IMG/VR virus record: IMGVR_UViG_3300009285_010995
Location: 1-62,447 of that record
Strand: one strand, 5' to 3'
Source of the DNA: a virus
DNA length: 62,447 nt
Position 1 is the stretch's first letter. Every line of letters begins with the position of its first letter. Made by a program: the position numbers and the translations under genes. Shown piece by piece: positions 42,203-50,433 of this stretch. The notes under the pieces were generated by a model that worked only from the letters and a program-made list of their open reading frames with translations, did no database searches and had not been told where the DNA came from.

Positions 42203-42853
42203 ATGTTTAAAAAGCCAGACAACGAAGATGAAGTCCTTCCAGAATTCGTCAAACAGTCTAGAGCATTTTTGTCTAACTACGTTCCTTTTGATGACAACAA
42301 GTGTTTTGTTGCAGGAGGATTTTTTCCAAGATTTTTCCATGGTCTTCCACTGAAGGATATAGATGTCTATGTTAACGATAGTGAATATCTGATTGATATG
42401 CGCAAAGAATATAAACGATTAGGATGGGACACTTTATATTACAGCGATAAATATCAAAAACTGGTAAAGAACGGAGAACCTGATATTGATTTGATTTCGT
42501 TTCATTCACCTAATGATTTTACATACATAAAATCATTTGATTTTACAATTTGTCAGTTTGCTATTGATCATAAAAGTTATTACAGTGAAGCAAATACTTT
42601 TCGAGACATACAATGTAAATTTTTGATATACACAGGAAAATCAAGCTACTCTTCAAAGGACAACAATATCTTAACAAGATTGGTAAAATATTCACACCTT
42701 GGATTTAGGTGTGGAAATTCTGATCTTACTAAACTTTTTTATGACATAAAGAATGGAAATATTTCAAAGTTTGCCAAATATAACAAGGAAAAAGTTTTAG
42801 AAAAAAAAGCTTTAGAGAAAGAAGACCTAAAGTCTTTAACAATTTTTGTATGA
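42203..42853 (+). CDS. Nucleotidyltransferase-fold protein
   Basis: A 216-residue protein with FVAGGFFPRFFHGLPLKDID then VYV, and later PDIDLISF and SFDFTICQFAI. This matches the pattern of small PolB-superfamily nucleotidyltransferases found in phages (G-G-F/S ... D-I-D-V ... D-x-D). The ATG directly follows the deaminase stop. It is the third nucleotidyltransferase-type gene in the window after 30973 and 40232. Substrate unknown. Confidence 0.75.
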   Translation: MFKKPDNEDEVLPEFVKQSRAFLSNYVPFDDNKCFVAGGFFPRFFHGLPLKDIDVYVNDSEYLIDMRKEYKRLGWDTLYYSDKYQKLVKNGEPDIDLISFHSPNDFTYIKSFDFTICQFAIDHKSYYSEANTFRDIQCKFLIYTGKSSYSSKDNNILTRLVKYSHLGFRCGNSDLTKLFYDIKNGNISKFAKYNKEKVLEKKALEKEDLKSLTIFV

Positions 42854-42899
42854 AATAGATATTAACCTTCCAACCAGACATAGTTATTAAGAGATTGAT

Positions 42900-43178
42900 A
42901 TGGCTAAAAAAGAAAGAATTTTATGTCCCATCAGAATGTACGAAGATGAGTATATTAAAGTAAGAGAAAAAGCTTTAGAGGATGGAATAACATATCAAAA
43001 ATTAATAGAAGTATTGGTTAGATCGTATATGAAAGATGACATGTCTATTAGAAAAATTGTGTTAAATTATGTAAATCAAATCAAAAAAGGGACTACATCT
43101 GGAATGATTGACCAGGATGAAGCTTCAGAAATTCTTAGAATGTTAGAAGAAAAATCGCCACTGAATGCACAAAGATAA
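42900..43178 (+). CDS. Small regulator-like protein, possible ribbon-helix-helix
   Basis: A 92-residue protein whose N-terminus (ILCPIRMYEDEYIKVREKAL, EDGITYQKLIEVLVRSYMKD) fits a ribbon-helix-helix DNA-binding domain: one strand then two helices. The rest is helical. It may be a repressor acting on phage promoters. AGAG precedes the ATG. No operator is identified. Confidence 0.6.
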   Translation: MAKKERILCPIRMYEDEYIKVREKALEDGITYQKLIEVLVRSYMKDDMSIRKIVLNYVNQIKKGTTSGMIDQDEASEILRMLEEKSPLNAQR

Positions 43179-43187
43179 GGATTGATT

Positions 43188-43433
43188 ATGAATAACTTTT
43201 ATGTTTTAACAGTAACAAACAATCTTCAAGAGCAATTGCAACACTTAAAAAATAAGTTCAGACCAAATGAAAAAATCATAAGTCAACAAGCTGCCAAAGA
43301 CGAAAATGGGAAAAGTGTTCTGATTGTCACTACAGAAATAGTCCAGTCCAGCAAAAATTTATTGTTAGATCAGATTCGCAAAGGCGAATATCCAGATGTG
43401 TTTAATGTAAGGAAGGAGACTTTAAATGATTGA
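43188..43433 (+). CDS. Small protein of unknown function
   Basis: An 81-residue protein (NNFYVLTVTNNLQEQLQHLK, VLIVTTEIVQSSKN). The ATG 43188 has AAGGA at good spacing and is preferred over a TTG two codons earlier. It overlaps the next reading frame by a few bases. Not recognised. Confidence 0.65.
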   Translation: MNNFYVLTVTNNLQEQLQHLKNKFRPNEKIISQQAAKDENGKSVLIVTTEIVQSSKNLLLDQIRKGEYPDVFNVRKETLND

Positions 43434-43447
43434 CAAGGGGGGATAAT

Positions 43448-43633
43448 ATGATAAAAGCGTGGATTATCGAAGAGCTGCGCAGACGACAAGAACAGCAACA
43501 GGACAATCGTCCTGTGCTGCAGTTGCCGTTGTATGACGTAGAATGTGAACAGAAGTCAACGGCACAAAAAAAACAATCTAGAGTAATTACTATTAGTATG
43601 TATAGTGATGACGAAGAGGAAGAAGAGTCGTAA
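43448..43633 (+). CDS. Small T4-like protein with IKAWIIEELRRR start
   Basis: A 61-residue protein: an N-terminal basic helix (MIKAWIIEELRRRQEQQQ), then RPVLQLPLY, a pattern recurrent in small phage proteins, and an acidic end (SDDEEEEES). A strong AGGGGGGAT site precedes the ATG 43448. Function unknown. Confidence 0.65.
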   Translation: MIKAWIIEELRRRQEQQQDNRPVLQLPLYDVECEQKSTAQKKQSRVITISMYSDDEEEEES

Positions 43634-43772
43634 TCTTTTTGCTATTTCTGCTCAATTCAGAAATTCTGCAGGAGCATTTCTTGACAGAAAAAAAGAAGAA
43701 TTAAAAAATCTTTCTAGAAAACTTCACAACAAAAACGAATTACGAAAACTGGTTGACGGAGATGATCAGTGA
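43608..43772 (+). CDS. 54-aa basic protein of unknown function
   Basis: An ORF that overlaps the acidic tail of the previous gene in another frame, then fills the gap to the kinase gene and overlaps its GTG start by four bases. The product (MTKRKKSRNLFAISAQFRNS, RKKEELKNLSRKLHNKNELR) is basic and helical. No clear ribosome site is seen, so expression would depend on coupling. The perfect fit to the gap supports it. Confidence 0.5.
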   Translation: MTKRKKSRNLFAISAQFRNSAGAFLDRKKEELKNLSRKLHNKNELRKLVDGDDQ

Positions 43773-44326
43773 TAATTGGATTAGGCTATAAAGCTCGCAG
43801 TGGAAAAGATACCGTAGGGGAATACTTAAAATATTTTTATGACTTTCATCATGTCTATTTTGCTGAATCTTTAAAAACAGCATGCGGAGCAATTTTCAAA
43901 TTAACAAACGAACAATTATATGGAAAAGATAAAGAAAATATTGATCCATATTGGGGAAAATCTCCTCGAGAATTACTGCAAACTGTAGGTACAGATTTGC
44001 TAAGAAATCAATTTGATAGAAGTATTTGGATTAAATCTATATATAAACTTATACAACAATTTCCAGAAAGAGATTATGTGATTACAGATGTCCGATATCC
44101 TAATGAAGCTGTAGCTGTCAAAAAGTGGGGAGGACTTTTAATTCATATTAATCGACCTAACAAAGATGATATAGGAAGCAAAAGCAAGCATTCTTCTGAA
44201 ACTTCTTTAGATGATTTTAATAATTGGGACTTTACTCTTCAAAATGATCGCACTATAAAGGATTTGCACAGTAATGTTGACAAAATAATGTCTAAGCTTG
44301 GAAAGGTAAAACATGAAAGTCTATAG
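43769..44326 (+). CDS. Deoxynucleoside monophosphate kinase
   Basis: A 185-residue P-loop kinase of the T4 gp1 type. The P-loop is GLGYKARSGKDTVGEYL; further motifs are SPRELLQTVGTDLLR and VITDVRYPNEA, the base-specificity and LID region. It raises dNMPs to dNDPs for the phage dNTP pool. The GTG start at 43769 overlaps the previous stop. It overlaps the next gene by 14 bp. Confidence 0.9.
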   Translation: MIIGLGYKARSGKDTVGEYLKYFYDFHHVYFAESLKTACGAIFKLTNEQLYGKDKENIDPYWGKSPRELLQTVGTDLLRNQFDRSIWIKSIYKLIQQFPERDYVITDVRYPNEAVAVKKWGGLLIHINRPNKDDIGSKSKHSSETSLDDFNNWDFTLQNDRTIKDLHSNVDKIMSKLGKVKHESL

Positions 44327-44990
44327 AGTACAATGTTGTTCTGATGAATTCCGAGTATCTCCTTGGGACGGATCTCTGTCTCGGGAGACTACCGAGGCTC
44401 ATATTGCTGGCAGTCTCGCAAAAGCTGTGCTATGGTGCCGCCAGAATAGAACCTATGGTGGCACTCCAGGAGTATATGCATATTATCCTTGGTATTGGCG
44501 TATTTTAAAAGATGAGATAGACGGCGAAGAGACTGATAAATTAATAGCTGAATTGCATTCAGATGGTTCTTTGAAAAAATTTTATTCAACAAAAAAACAA
44601 GGCACAAAAATGTCAGAAAATTGCGAAAATAAATGTGAAAAATGTCAGTGTCATGATGAAGAAGACGACATGGAAGATTTGTGGAATGACGAAGATGAAG
44701 AAAGACTTTCTGATGATGAAGAAGAACAGGTAAGAGATGTATTGAATTTAGTAGATGAAGAACAATTTCTTGATGATGATGATAGAGATGCTTTAGTAGA
44801 GCATTATGCAGATGAGCGTCTTATGATAGGAAATATCTGGAAACATTATTCTTCTATTGTTGCTACAGCTAAAGATAGAGCGATCTGGAACAGTACAATT
44901 AATCTAATTGTAGCCCATATAGGTGCCATGCAACCATCTGAAACTTTAAACGCATTACAAGTAATTGTAGAAAATTGTCGATTCAAATAA
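44313..44990 (+). CDS. Acidic protein with a Cys cluster, unknown function
   Basis: A 225-residue protein. Residues 1-95 are a compact domain rich in Trp and Tyr (GTPGVYAYYPWYWRILKDE); then a Cys cluster (CENKCEKCQCHDEE, about 103-116) leads into a long acidic stretch (118-165, mostly Asp and Glu), and a helical end follows. The Cys-acidic centre could bind metal or mimic DNA. Not recognised. Confidence 0.7.
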   Translation: MKVYRVQCCSDEFRVSPWDGSLSRETTEAHIAGSLAKAVLWCRQNRTYGGTPGVYAYYPWYWRILKDEIDGEETDKLIAELHSDGSLKKFYSTKKQGTKMSENCENKCEKCQCHDEEDDMEDLWNDEDEERLSDDEEEQVRDVLNLVDEEQFLDDDDRDALVEHYADERLMIGNIWKHYSSIVATAKDRAIWNSTINLIVAHIGAMQPSETLNALQVIVENCRFK

Positions 44991-44997
44991 TATTTAA

Positions 44998-45333
44998 ATG
45001 GTCATAAAGGATAAAATATTTAGATATGACAATGTTCTGTTGAAGTTCAATTTCAATCCTCTCTATTTTTTTACCATAGTCAGAACACCAAATTTAGAAT
45101 TTCAAGATGAATTTAAGGAAAAAGAAGAAATTATAGAAGTTTTTTACGATCCCACAAACACATTTAAATCTTATAATTATATGCTGTCTAAACTGGATGA
45201 AGTTGATAAGGTGCTTTATACCTTTTCTATACAAGATTCATTTAATAATAACGCTTACGATTTTTGTAAGCGACTCGCAGAAACACCAGAATCTGAATGG
45301 CTTTCGATTAACGATAATGATTCAGAAAATTAA
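44998..45333 (+). CDS. Protein of unknown function
   Basis: A 111-residue protein (FRYDNVLLKFNFNPLYFFTI, EVFYDPTNTFKSYNYMLSKL) with an acidic end. It sits 7 bp after the previous stop. No family or motif recognised. Confidence 0.7.
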   Translation: MVIKDKIFRYDNVLLKFNFNPLYFFTIVRTPNLEFQDEFKEKEEIIEVFYDPTNTFKSYNYMLSKLDEVDKVLYTFSIQDSFNNNAYDFCKRLAETPESEWLSINDNDSEN

Positions 45334-45338
45334 CATTC

Positions 45339-45929
45339 ATGAAAAAAATTACAGCTTGTCTGTTGCTGACATCTTCTTGTTTGTCTGAACCAGAATGCCG
45401 TCTTTATCCTTTTAAGGAATTGTCACACTACAATGTTAATCCAAGCAAAACAACTCCAAATGGAATTCCGGTTGATCCGACAAAGCAAACTGTAGACCTG
45501 GAATTAATCGATTCTTTAACAGATGAGGTTGTCCAGTGTCTATCCGAAACTTTTCCTGACGGGATATTGCCAGAAGATGTAAGACAGCAAGCAATGTGCG
45601 ACTATGAGAGTTTTGATGTATCGCTTGTTAATTCTTGCATTAGGATAAAAATTCCTGATGATTGGTTTTATAGCTGCTCAAATCAGCAGGTTCTCAACGT
45701 AGATGCGGACCCGATAAATTGCGAACAAAAAGGCATAACAGTTACACCTGAATGTGGATGCCACTGGCGACAGACAATACAGCAAATCGATACAGAAGAT
45801 TATGATATTGTAGTAACACCAAATCTATATATCTACAAAGACGCATTAGTAAGGGCGTTAACAAGCTGTGGAAATCCATGGAACAATTCAAGTTTGGCGA
45901 AATGTGCAACACCACATTTTGATCCATAA
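45339..45929 (+). CDS. Exported Cys-rich protein, probable lipoprotein
   Basis: A 196-residue protein with a short signal segment MKKITACLLLTSSCLS; the LTSSC could act as a lipobox, although Thr at -3 is not ideal. The mature part holds many Cys (CLSETF, AMCDYE, NSCIRIK, SCSNQQ, NCEQ, CGCHW, TSCGNP, KCATP), pointing to a disulphide-bonded periplasmic or surface domain. Phage-encoded exported proteins of this sort often alter the cell surface; nothing more specific can be read. Confidence 0.7.
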   Translation: MKKITACLLLTSSCLSEPECRLYPFKELSHYNVNPSKTTPNGIPVDPTKQTVDLELIDSLTDEVVQCLSETFPDGILPEDVRQQAMCDYESFDVSLVNSCIRIKIPDDWFYSCSNQQVLNVDADPINCEQKGITVTPECGCHWRQTIQQIDTEDYDIVVTPNLYIYKDALVRALTSCGNPWNNSSLAKCATPHFDP

Positions 45930-45952
45930 AGGTGTAGTGTAGAGAAACGAAG

Positions 45953-46504
45953 ATGACTATGTACTTTACATCAGACCACCACTTTGGTCATTTTAATATT
46001 ATTTCATTTTGCAAAAGACCATTTGATACTACAGAGCAAATGAATAAAGCATTGATTAACAACTGGAATTCCACTGTTGAAGAAAATGACGAAGTGTATT
46101 ACCTTGGTGACTTTTCTTTTTGCAGCAACGGATATACTGTTGGAATATTGAATCAACTGAAAGGACGTAAGTTCTTTGTTGTTGGAAATCATGATAAAAA
46201 AATAATTAAACGTTTTGAGTTTTGTTCAAAATTTGAATGGGTCAAAGACTATTACGAGCTAACAATAGACGATAAAGATGCTTCCAATGGAAATCAATTG
46301 GTAGTTTTAAGTCATTATCCAATTTTATCCTGGATCAGAAGCAACAGAGGTTCGTTCATGCTTCATGGTCACAGTCATAGCAACATGAATCATTTAAACG
46401 AAGGAGTAAAAAGGTATGATGTCGGAGTAGATAATAATCTTTTCAAGCCAGTGTCGTACGAAGAAATTAAAAAGATATTGACCAATAACAAAAACGTTCA
46501 TTAG
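45953..46504 (+). CDS. Calcineurin-like metallophosphoesterase
   Basis: A 183-residue enzyme with all motifs of the family: TSDHHFGHFNI (D-x-H), VYYLGDFSF (GD), VVGNHDKK (GNHD), VLSHYPIL (H) and MLHGHSHS (GH-x-H). This small single-domain type is common in phages. Substrates might be nucleic acid ends or phosphorylated small molecules. It lies 23 bp after an exported-protein gene and before the beta-helix gene. Confidence 0.9.
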   Translation: MTMYFTSDHHFGHFNIISFCKRPFDTTEQMNKALINNWNSTVEENDEVYYLGDFSFCSNGYTVGILNQLKGRKFFVVGNHDKKIIKRFEFCSKFEWVKDYYELTIDDKDASNGNQLVVLSHYPILSWIRSNRGSFMLHGHSHSNMNHLNEGVKRYDVGVDNNLFKPVSYEEIKKILTNNKNVH

Positions 46505-46520
46505 TATAGGAGAAGTTATC

Positions 46521-48800
46521 ATGAACTACAAGAATGTATTGTATATTTTATTTTTCTTAAGTTGTTTATTAATTCCTAGGTCATCATATCCTCAAGATTG
46601 TGATTTGTGGAATGTGCCTTTGCGCTGCAATCTTGCATTAGAATTGCAGGCAAAAGAGGCAGCCTGGCTGGACACCAAAGCTAACAATAGCATGGTAGAA
46701 AACTCTTCCTTATTTTTAGCAAGCGAAGAGTTGTGTTTAAATGAATTTAAGACATCATTCAGTGACGTAAATATTCACAGTCACTATCGAAGTACAAAAG
46801 ACTATTCAAATTATACTTTTCAAGGAAAATTCAAAGTTTCAGACAGCAACACTGGAACAGGAATTACTGTTTATTCGCAGTATTTAGACGGAAAAGACAA
46901 ATACATAAGACTTAGACGTTACTATGGAAAAGGTGATTTACATATTTCAAATCATTTTAACGGAAGTGTTTGCGATAACAAGACGACAAATGTATTTCCG
47001 TTAGTAAACAATACATACAAATTTAAATTAAAAGCTACTACAAATGCAAATGACGTAAGGATTCAGGCCAAAGTTTGGCAAGAAGTATCAATTGAACCTG
47101 GGTGGCAAATCGATTGTTTGGAAACATCTGCAGATAGACCAACTAAAGGAACTGTAGGTTTGTGGTCTATGAGCAATGGAAGTAAACATTGGTATAATTT
47201 ACAACTAGTATCTAACGAACAAACAAGTAACGGAATAGAATCTCCAGTAAATATGGAACCCATTCCGCAACCTGTACCAGAGCCAGAACCTGTACCAGAA
47301 CCTGTACCAGAACCTGTACCAGAACCTGTACCAGAGCCTGTGCCAGAGCCAACAATGCCTCCTGTAAACACTCTGCCAACAGCAGAAGCACCAATAGCAG
47401 TAGATTGCTGGCATCAGGGTGCAGGAAAAGACTTTCAAGTAGGAGAAAACAAGGAATACAAATATTTAAATGATGTTCCTTGGGACAGCTTAAAAGCTGG
47501 AGACACGGTTCGTATTTTCTGGAAATCTGAACCTTATCGAGAAACAATATTAATTTCTGGGACGGGCACAAAAGACCAACCAATTAGAGTTTGTGGTGTT
47601 CCAGGATTTTATGGTGAATTGCCTATATTAGACGGGGCTAATGCTATTTCGACATCCAAGTCAAATTGGACAGGAGACTATCAGCAAGATGGCGGTGTAA
47701 TTTTAATTGATTTTAATTATACACAAAAAAACAATTCTTATTACACTTATGAGCCAAAAAATATTGTCATCGAAGGACTTGAAATTCGAGGGGCAAGATA
47801 TGGAAATTATCATACTTTAACAAATAAAGTACGAAAAGAATGGAGAGAAGGTGCTTCTGGAATAGTTGTCTATCGTGGAGACAATATTGTTATTAGGGGA
47901 AACATTGTTCACGACAATGAATTTGGATTGTTTACTAAATCAACTGGAACTGGTGCTTTTCTTATTGAAAATATATTGATTGAGGGAAATTATTTTTATG
48001 GAAATGGTCGATTAAACAATTATGGAATTCATAATGTTTATGTTCAAACTGCTTATCCAGTTTATCAATTTAATAGGTTTGGCAAAACAAGAGATGGCTC
48101 TTCAGGATTGCCATTGAAAGACAGATCTGTATTGCCAATTGTTCGATACAACTGGTTTGACTGGTATGCTTTAGATTTGGTTGGACCAGAAGAATTTTAT
48201 GATGATGTAAAAAATTGGCCAGATTATCATATTGCTTATGTTTATGGGAATGTTTTTAACATTAAGAATGCAAATGAATTTGTTGGAATAATTCATTTTG
48301 GTGACGAACATGGACATGAAAAGAAAGGTCCATTATATATCTACAACAATACCATTTATGCGCAAACAATATCAACAGCTTGGAATAAAGTTTTATTTAG
48401 AATTGATCGTTCGGATGCTTTAGTGCATATTAACAACAACATTTTGCATGTCACTGGCGGTCGCTCGGATGCACCAAAAGTTGCCTTGCTTGCAAAGGGC
48501 GGCAATGCTATATTAGGAACAAACTGGATTACAACCGGTTGGATTCAGAGCGCTGGTACCTGGACAGGTACTGTAACAGGTACTGCAAATATGATCACAG
48601 GAACCCATCCAGGTTTTGATCTTAACAATAATTTAAAATTAATGTCTGGTTCTCCTGCAATTGATAAGTCCACTACTTTGCCATCATCTATTTCTAACAG
48701 TTTAAAAGTTACTTTAGAATATGTTCCTCACTTTAAAGCAAAGTCAAAATCTGTTAGTGGTACGTCTATAGATTTAGGCGCATTTGAATATCTGCCTTAA
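46521..48800 (+). CDS. Secreted two-domain protein: lectin-like N-domain, PEPV linker, right-handed beta-helix
   Basis: A 759-residue protein with a Sec signal peptide (VLYILFFLSCLLIP, then PQDC). Residues about 60-235 form a jelly-roll-like domain of the kind seen in glycan-binding or glucanase folds (YTFQGKFKVSD, YIRLRRYYGKGD, TVGLWSMSNGSKHWYNLQL). A Pro-Glu-Pro-Val linker follows (about 250-277). Residues 295-759 are a parallel beta-helix of the pectate-lyase type (NIVIEGLEIRGARYG, IVVYRGDNIVIRGNIVHDNE, NILIEGNYFYGNGR, LYIYNNTIYA) ending in SPAIDKSTTLP and IDLGAFEYLP. It probably binds or cuts polysaccharide, exported by the infected cell rather than built into the particle. Confidence 0.75.
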   Translation: MNYKNVLYILFFLSCLLIPRSSYPQDCDLWNVPLRCNLALELQAKEAAWLDTKANNSMVENSSLFLASEELCLNEFKTSFSDVNIHSHYRSTKDYSNYTFQGKFKVSDSNTGTGITVYSQYLDGKDKYIRLRRYYGKGDLHISNHFNGSVCDNKTTNVFPLVNNTYKFKLKATTNANDVRIQAKVWQEVSIEPGWQIDCLETSADRPTKGTVGLWSMSNGSKHWYNLQLVSNEQTSNGIESPVNMEPIPQPVPEPEPVPEPVPEPVPEPVPEPVPEPTMPPVNTLPTAEAPIAVDCWHQGAGKDFQVGENKEYKYLNDVPWDSLKAGDTVRIFWKSEPYRETILISGTGTKDQPIRVCGVPGFYGELPILDGANAISTSKSNWTGDYQQDGGVILIDFNYTQKNNSYYTYEPKNIVIEGLEIRGARYGNYHTLTNKVRKEWREGASGIVVYRGDNIVIRGNIVHDNEFGLFTKSTGTGAFLIENILIEGNYFYGNGRLNNYGIHNVYVQTAYPVYQFNRFGKTRDGSSGLPLKDRSVLPIVRYNWFDWYALDLVGPEEFYDDVKNWPDYHIAYVYGNVFNIKNANEFVGIIHFGDEHGHEKKGPLYIYNNTIYAQTISTAWNKVLFRIDRSDALVHINNNILHVTGGRSDAPKVALLAKGGNAILGTNWITTGWIQSAGTWTGTVTGTANMITGTHPGFDLNNNLKLMSGSPAIDKSTTLPSSISNSLKVTLEYVPHFKAKSKSVSGTSIDLGAFEYLP
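47270..47352 (+). repeat. 12-bp tandem repeat encoding a Pro-Glu-Pro-Val linker
   Basis: CCTGTACCAGAA-like units repeat several times, giving PVPEPEPVPEPVPEPVPEP. Such rigid linkers span distance between domains, as in TonB-like proteins. The slippage-prone repeat may vary in length between isolates. Confidence 0.95.
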
Positions 48801-48886
48801 TAGTTTGTTTCGTCACTTTCTTTAACACTAACGTCTTCTTTAATTTTTAGGTCGAAAAAGATCTTAAAAAGACAAAGGATTCTATC

Positions 48887-49504
48887 ATGCAGAAATACAC
48901 TGTAGTTGTAGACGACGAAGGAACAATTCGATGGCACAAAGAAGGAACTGAAATTTTACATAGAGAAGATGGCCCTGCTGTAGAATGGTTCGATGGCCGT
49001 AAATCCTGGTACCAGAATAACAAACGTCACCGTTTAGATGGTCCTGCTATAGAATATAATAGCGGAACTAAATTTTGGTATCAGAATGATGAGTTGCATC
49101 GTTTAGATGGCCCTGCCATAGAATATAATAGCGGAATTAAGTTTTGGTATCAGAATAATGAATTGCACCGTTTAGATGGTCCTGCTGTAGAATGGTTCGA
49201 TGGCAACAAACTTTGGTATCAGAATGGAAAACTACATCGTTTAAATGGTCCTGCTAAAGAATATGCTTATAATACTAAGATTTGGTATATTGAAGGAATA
49301 AATTATTCTGAAGAAAAATATTTAAAGAAAATTAAAGAATTGAATCAACAAAAAGAATGTTTCGACAATGCAACTATTGATCAATTGCTAAATCTTGCAG
49401 AAGATTTAGCAGATTACATTACAAATGGTTCTGTAGATATAGAAAGATGGAAAAAAGAACTAGAACCTCGCATGAAAACATTAGTTTGGAAAGTTGACAA
49501 ATAG
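48887..49504 (+). CDS. HRxDGPA-repeat protein (MORN-like 23-residue repeats)
   Basis: A 205-residue protein. After MQKYTVVVDDEGTIRWHKEG, five tandem 23-residue repeats of the form HR[LE]DGPA-x-E-x4-G-x-K-x-WYQN-x-[KE]-L follow, then WYIEG and a helical C-terminus. The repeats resemble MORN-type or YwqK-like beta-hairpin repeats, whose role is generally binding. Paralogs lie on the other strand at 61250, 61612 and 62139; the first 30 residues are nearly identical to the 61612 protein. Function unknown. Confidence 0.8.
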   Translation: MQKYTVVVDDEGTIRWHKEGTEILHREDGPAVEWFDGRKSWYQNNKRHRLDGPAIEYNSGTKFWYQNDELHRLDGPAIEYNSGIKFWYQNNELHRLDGPAVEWFDGNKLWYQNGKLHRLNGPAKEYAYNTKIWYIEGINYSEEKYLKKIKELNQQKECFDNATIDQLLNLAEDLADYITNGSVDIERWKKELEPRMKTLVWKVDK

Positions 49505-49512
49505 AGGGTGAC

Positions 49513-49761
49513 ATGACAAAAGAAACACAAAACGAAGTGTTTGTATTGCACTATCAGGGAAAAATCATTACACCTTGGATTTGGAAAGAATTTTCCAAGA
49601 ATTACGGACATCACGGAGGGCTTGTTGGTTGGCGTGCACCGAAATATTTGTATATGAAATTAGGACATGCTAAATGTGCTATAAAACACTTACCTAAAAT
49701 TATTCAAAATCAAATTGAAATAGTGAAATATATTCCTGTAGCTAGTGCATTGAATGAATAG
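49513..49761 (+). CDS. Small protein, copy 1 of a tandem pair
   Basis: An 82-residue protein (MTKETQNEVFVLHYQGKIIT, APKYLYMKLGHAKCAIKHLP, QNQIEIVKYIP). The next gene at 49771 is a paralog with the same opening, the PKY-x-Y centre and the QIEIV-[KR]-Y ending. It lies 8 bp after the repeat-protein gene. Function unknown. Confidence 0.75.
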   Translation: MTKETQNEVFVLHYQGKIITPWIWKEFSKNYGHHGGLVGWRAPKYLYMKLGHAKCAIKHLPKIIQNQIEIVKYIPVASALNE

Positions 49762-49770
49762 GATGATGAC

Positions 49771-50013
49771 ATGACAAAGAAAACACAAAGTGAAGTATTT
49801 GTATTACACTATCAACAGAAAATGTTAACTTCAGATATCGTGGAAGAAAATATTAAATACAGGCTAAAACATTCAAGATTTTGGAAGCGCCCAAAATATA
49901 TGTACAGTGAAAAAAGACATGCTAAAAATGCAATTATGCACTTTCCAAAAATACTTCAAGATCAAATTGAAATAGTGCGATATGTTCCTGAATATGATTC
50001 AGGAATATGGTGA
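49771..50013 (+). CDS. Small protein, copy 2 of a tandem pair
   Basis: An 80-residue paralog of the 49513 protein (MTKKTQSEVFVLHYQQKMLT, RPKYMYSEKRHAKNAIMHFP, QDQIEIVRYVP). The separation by 9 bp and shared ends show a tandem duplication that has since diverged in the middle. Function unknown. Confidence 0.75.
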   Translation: MTKKTQSEVFVLHYQQKMLTSDIVEENIKYRLKHSRFWKRPKYMYSEKRHAKNAIMHFPKILQDQIEIVRYVPEYDSGIW

Positions 50014-50100
50014 CCTGAAGCACCTGAAAAAAAAAAGAACATTCGCAAGCGTCGTGCGCATTTCCCCCTTGACTTCTGAAGTGAACGAAGGTACATAGAA

Positions 50101-50171
50101 AAAACAACGAGAACAACGAACCTGAAATGCTGCGTTGTGTGGGTCCTGGCGTTGTTCTCGTTGTTTTTTTT
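50101..50171 (+). terminator. Strong rho-independent terminator before the tRNA cluster
   Basis: AAAACAACGAGAACAACG (50101-50118) pairs perfectly over 18 bp with 50150-50167, and the right arm runs into eight or more T. The loop is 31 bases. It ends the long plus-strand gene block; the tRNA-Asn gene starts three bases after the T run, so the tRNAs need either read-through or a promoter inside the hairpin region. Confidence 0.9.
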
Positions 50172-50173
50172 GA

Positions 50174-50249
50174 TGAGATGTAGCTCAATTGGTAGAGCAC
50201 TCGGCTGTTAACCGAGGGGTTGCCGGTTCGAATCCGGCCTTCTCAGCCA
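50174..50249 (+). tRNA. tRNA-Asn (GTT)
   Basis: Cloverleaf with acceptor TGAGATG/CTTCTCA (one mismatch at pair 6), anticodon stem CTCGG/CCGAG with loop CTGTTAA, T-loop TTCGAAT, discriminator G and encoded CCA. The anticodon GTT reads AAC/AAT codons, abundant in this AT-rich genome. Confidence 0.95.
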
Positions 50250-50328
50250 TTAATTTTTTTTAGAATTGCATGTCAGCAAACTCTAGCCATGCTCTTGGCG
50301 AATCTCCTTGTGGGCTGGCATGCAATAC

Positions 50329-50413
50329 GGGCCTGTGTTGGAACTGGTAGACAATGCGGACTTAAAATCCGTTGCCTTATGGCGTGCGAGTTCGAATCTC
50401 GCCAGGCCCACCA
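50329..50413 (+). tRNA. tRNA-Leu (TAA)
   Basis: Class II tRNA of 85 bases: acceptor GGGCCTG/CAGGCCC, anticodon loop CTTAAAA with anticodon TAA, a long variable arm (TTGCCTTATGGCGT region), T-loop TTCGAAT and encoded CCA. It reads TTA, a very frequent codon in the surrounding genes. Confidence 0.95.
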
Positions 50414-50433
50414 TTTCTTTTAAATCACAAATC

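Noticed and set aside
47063-47583. Minus-strand ORFs opposite the PEPV linker.
   Set aside because: They are low-complexity shadows of the 12-bp repeat and carry no ribosome site.
50069-50097. Promoter for the tRNA cluster (TTGACT, 17 bp, TACATA).
   Set aside because: The -10 matches only three positions and the strong terminator at 50101 lies between it and the tRNAs.
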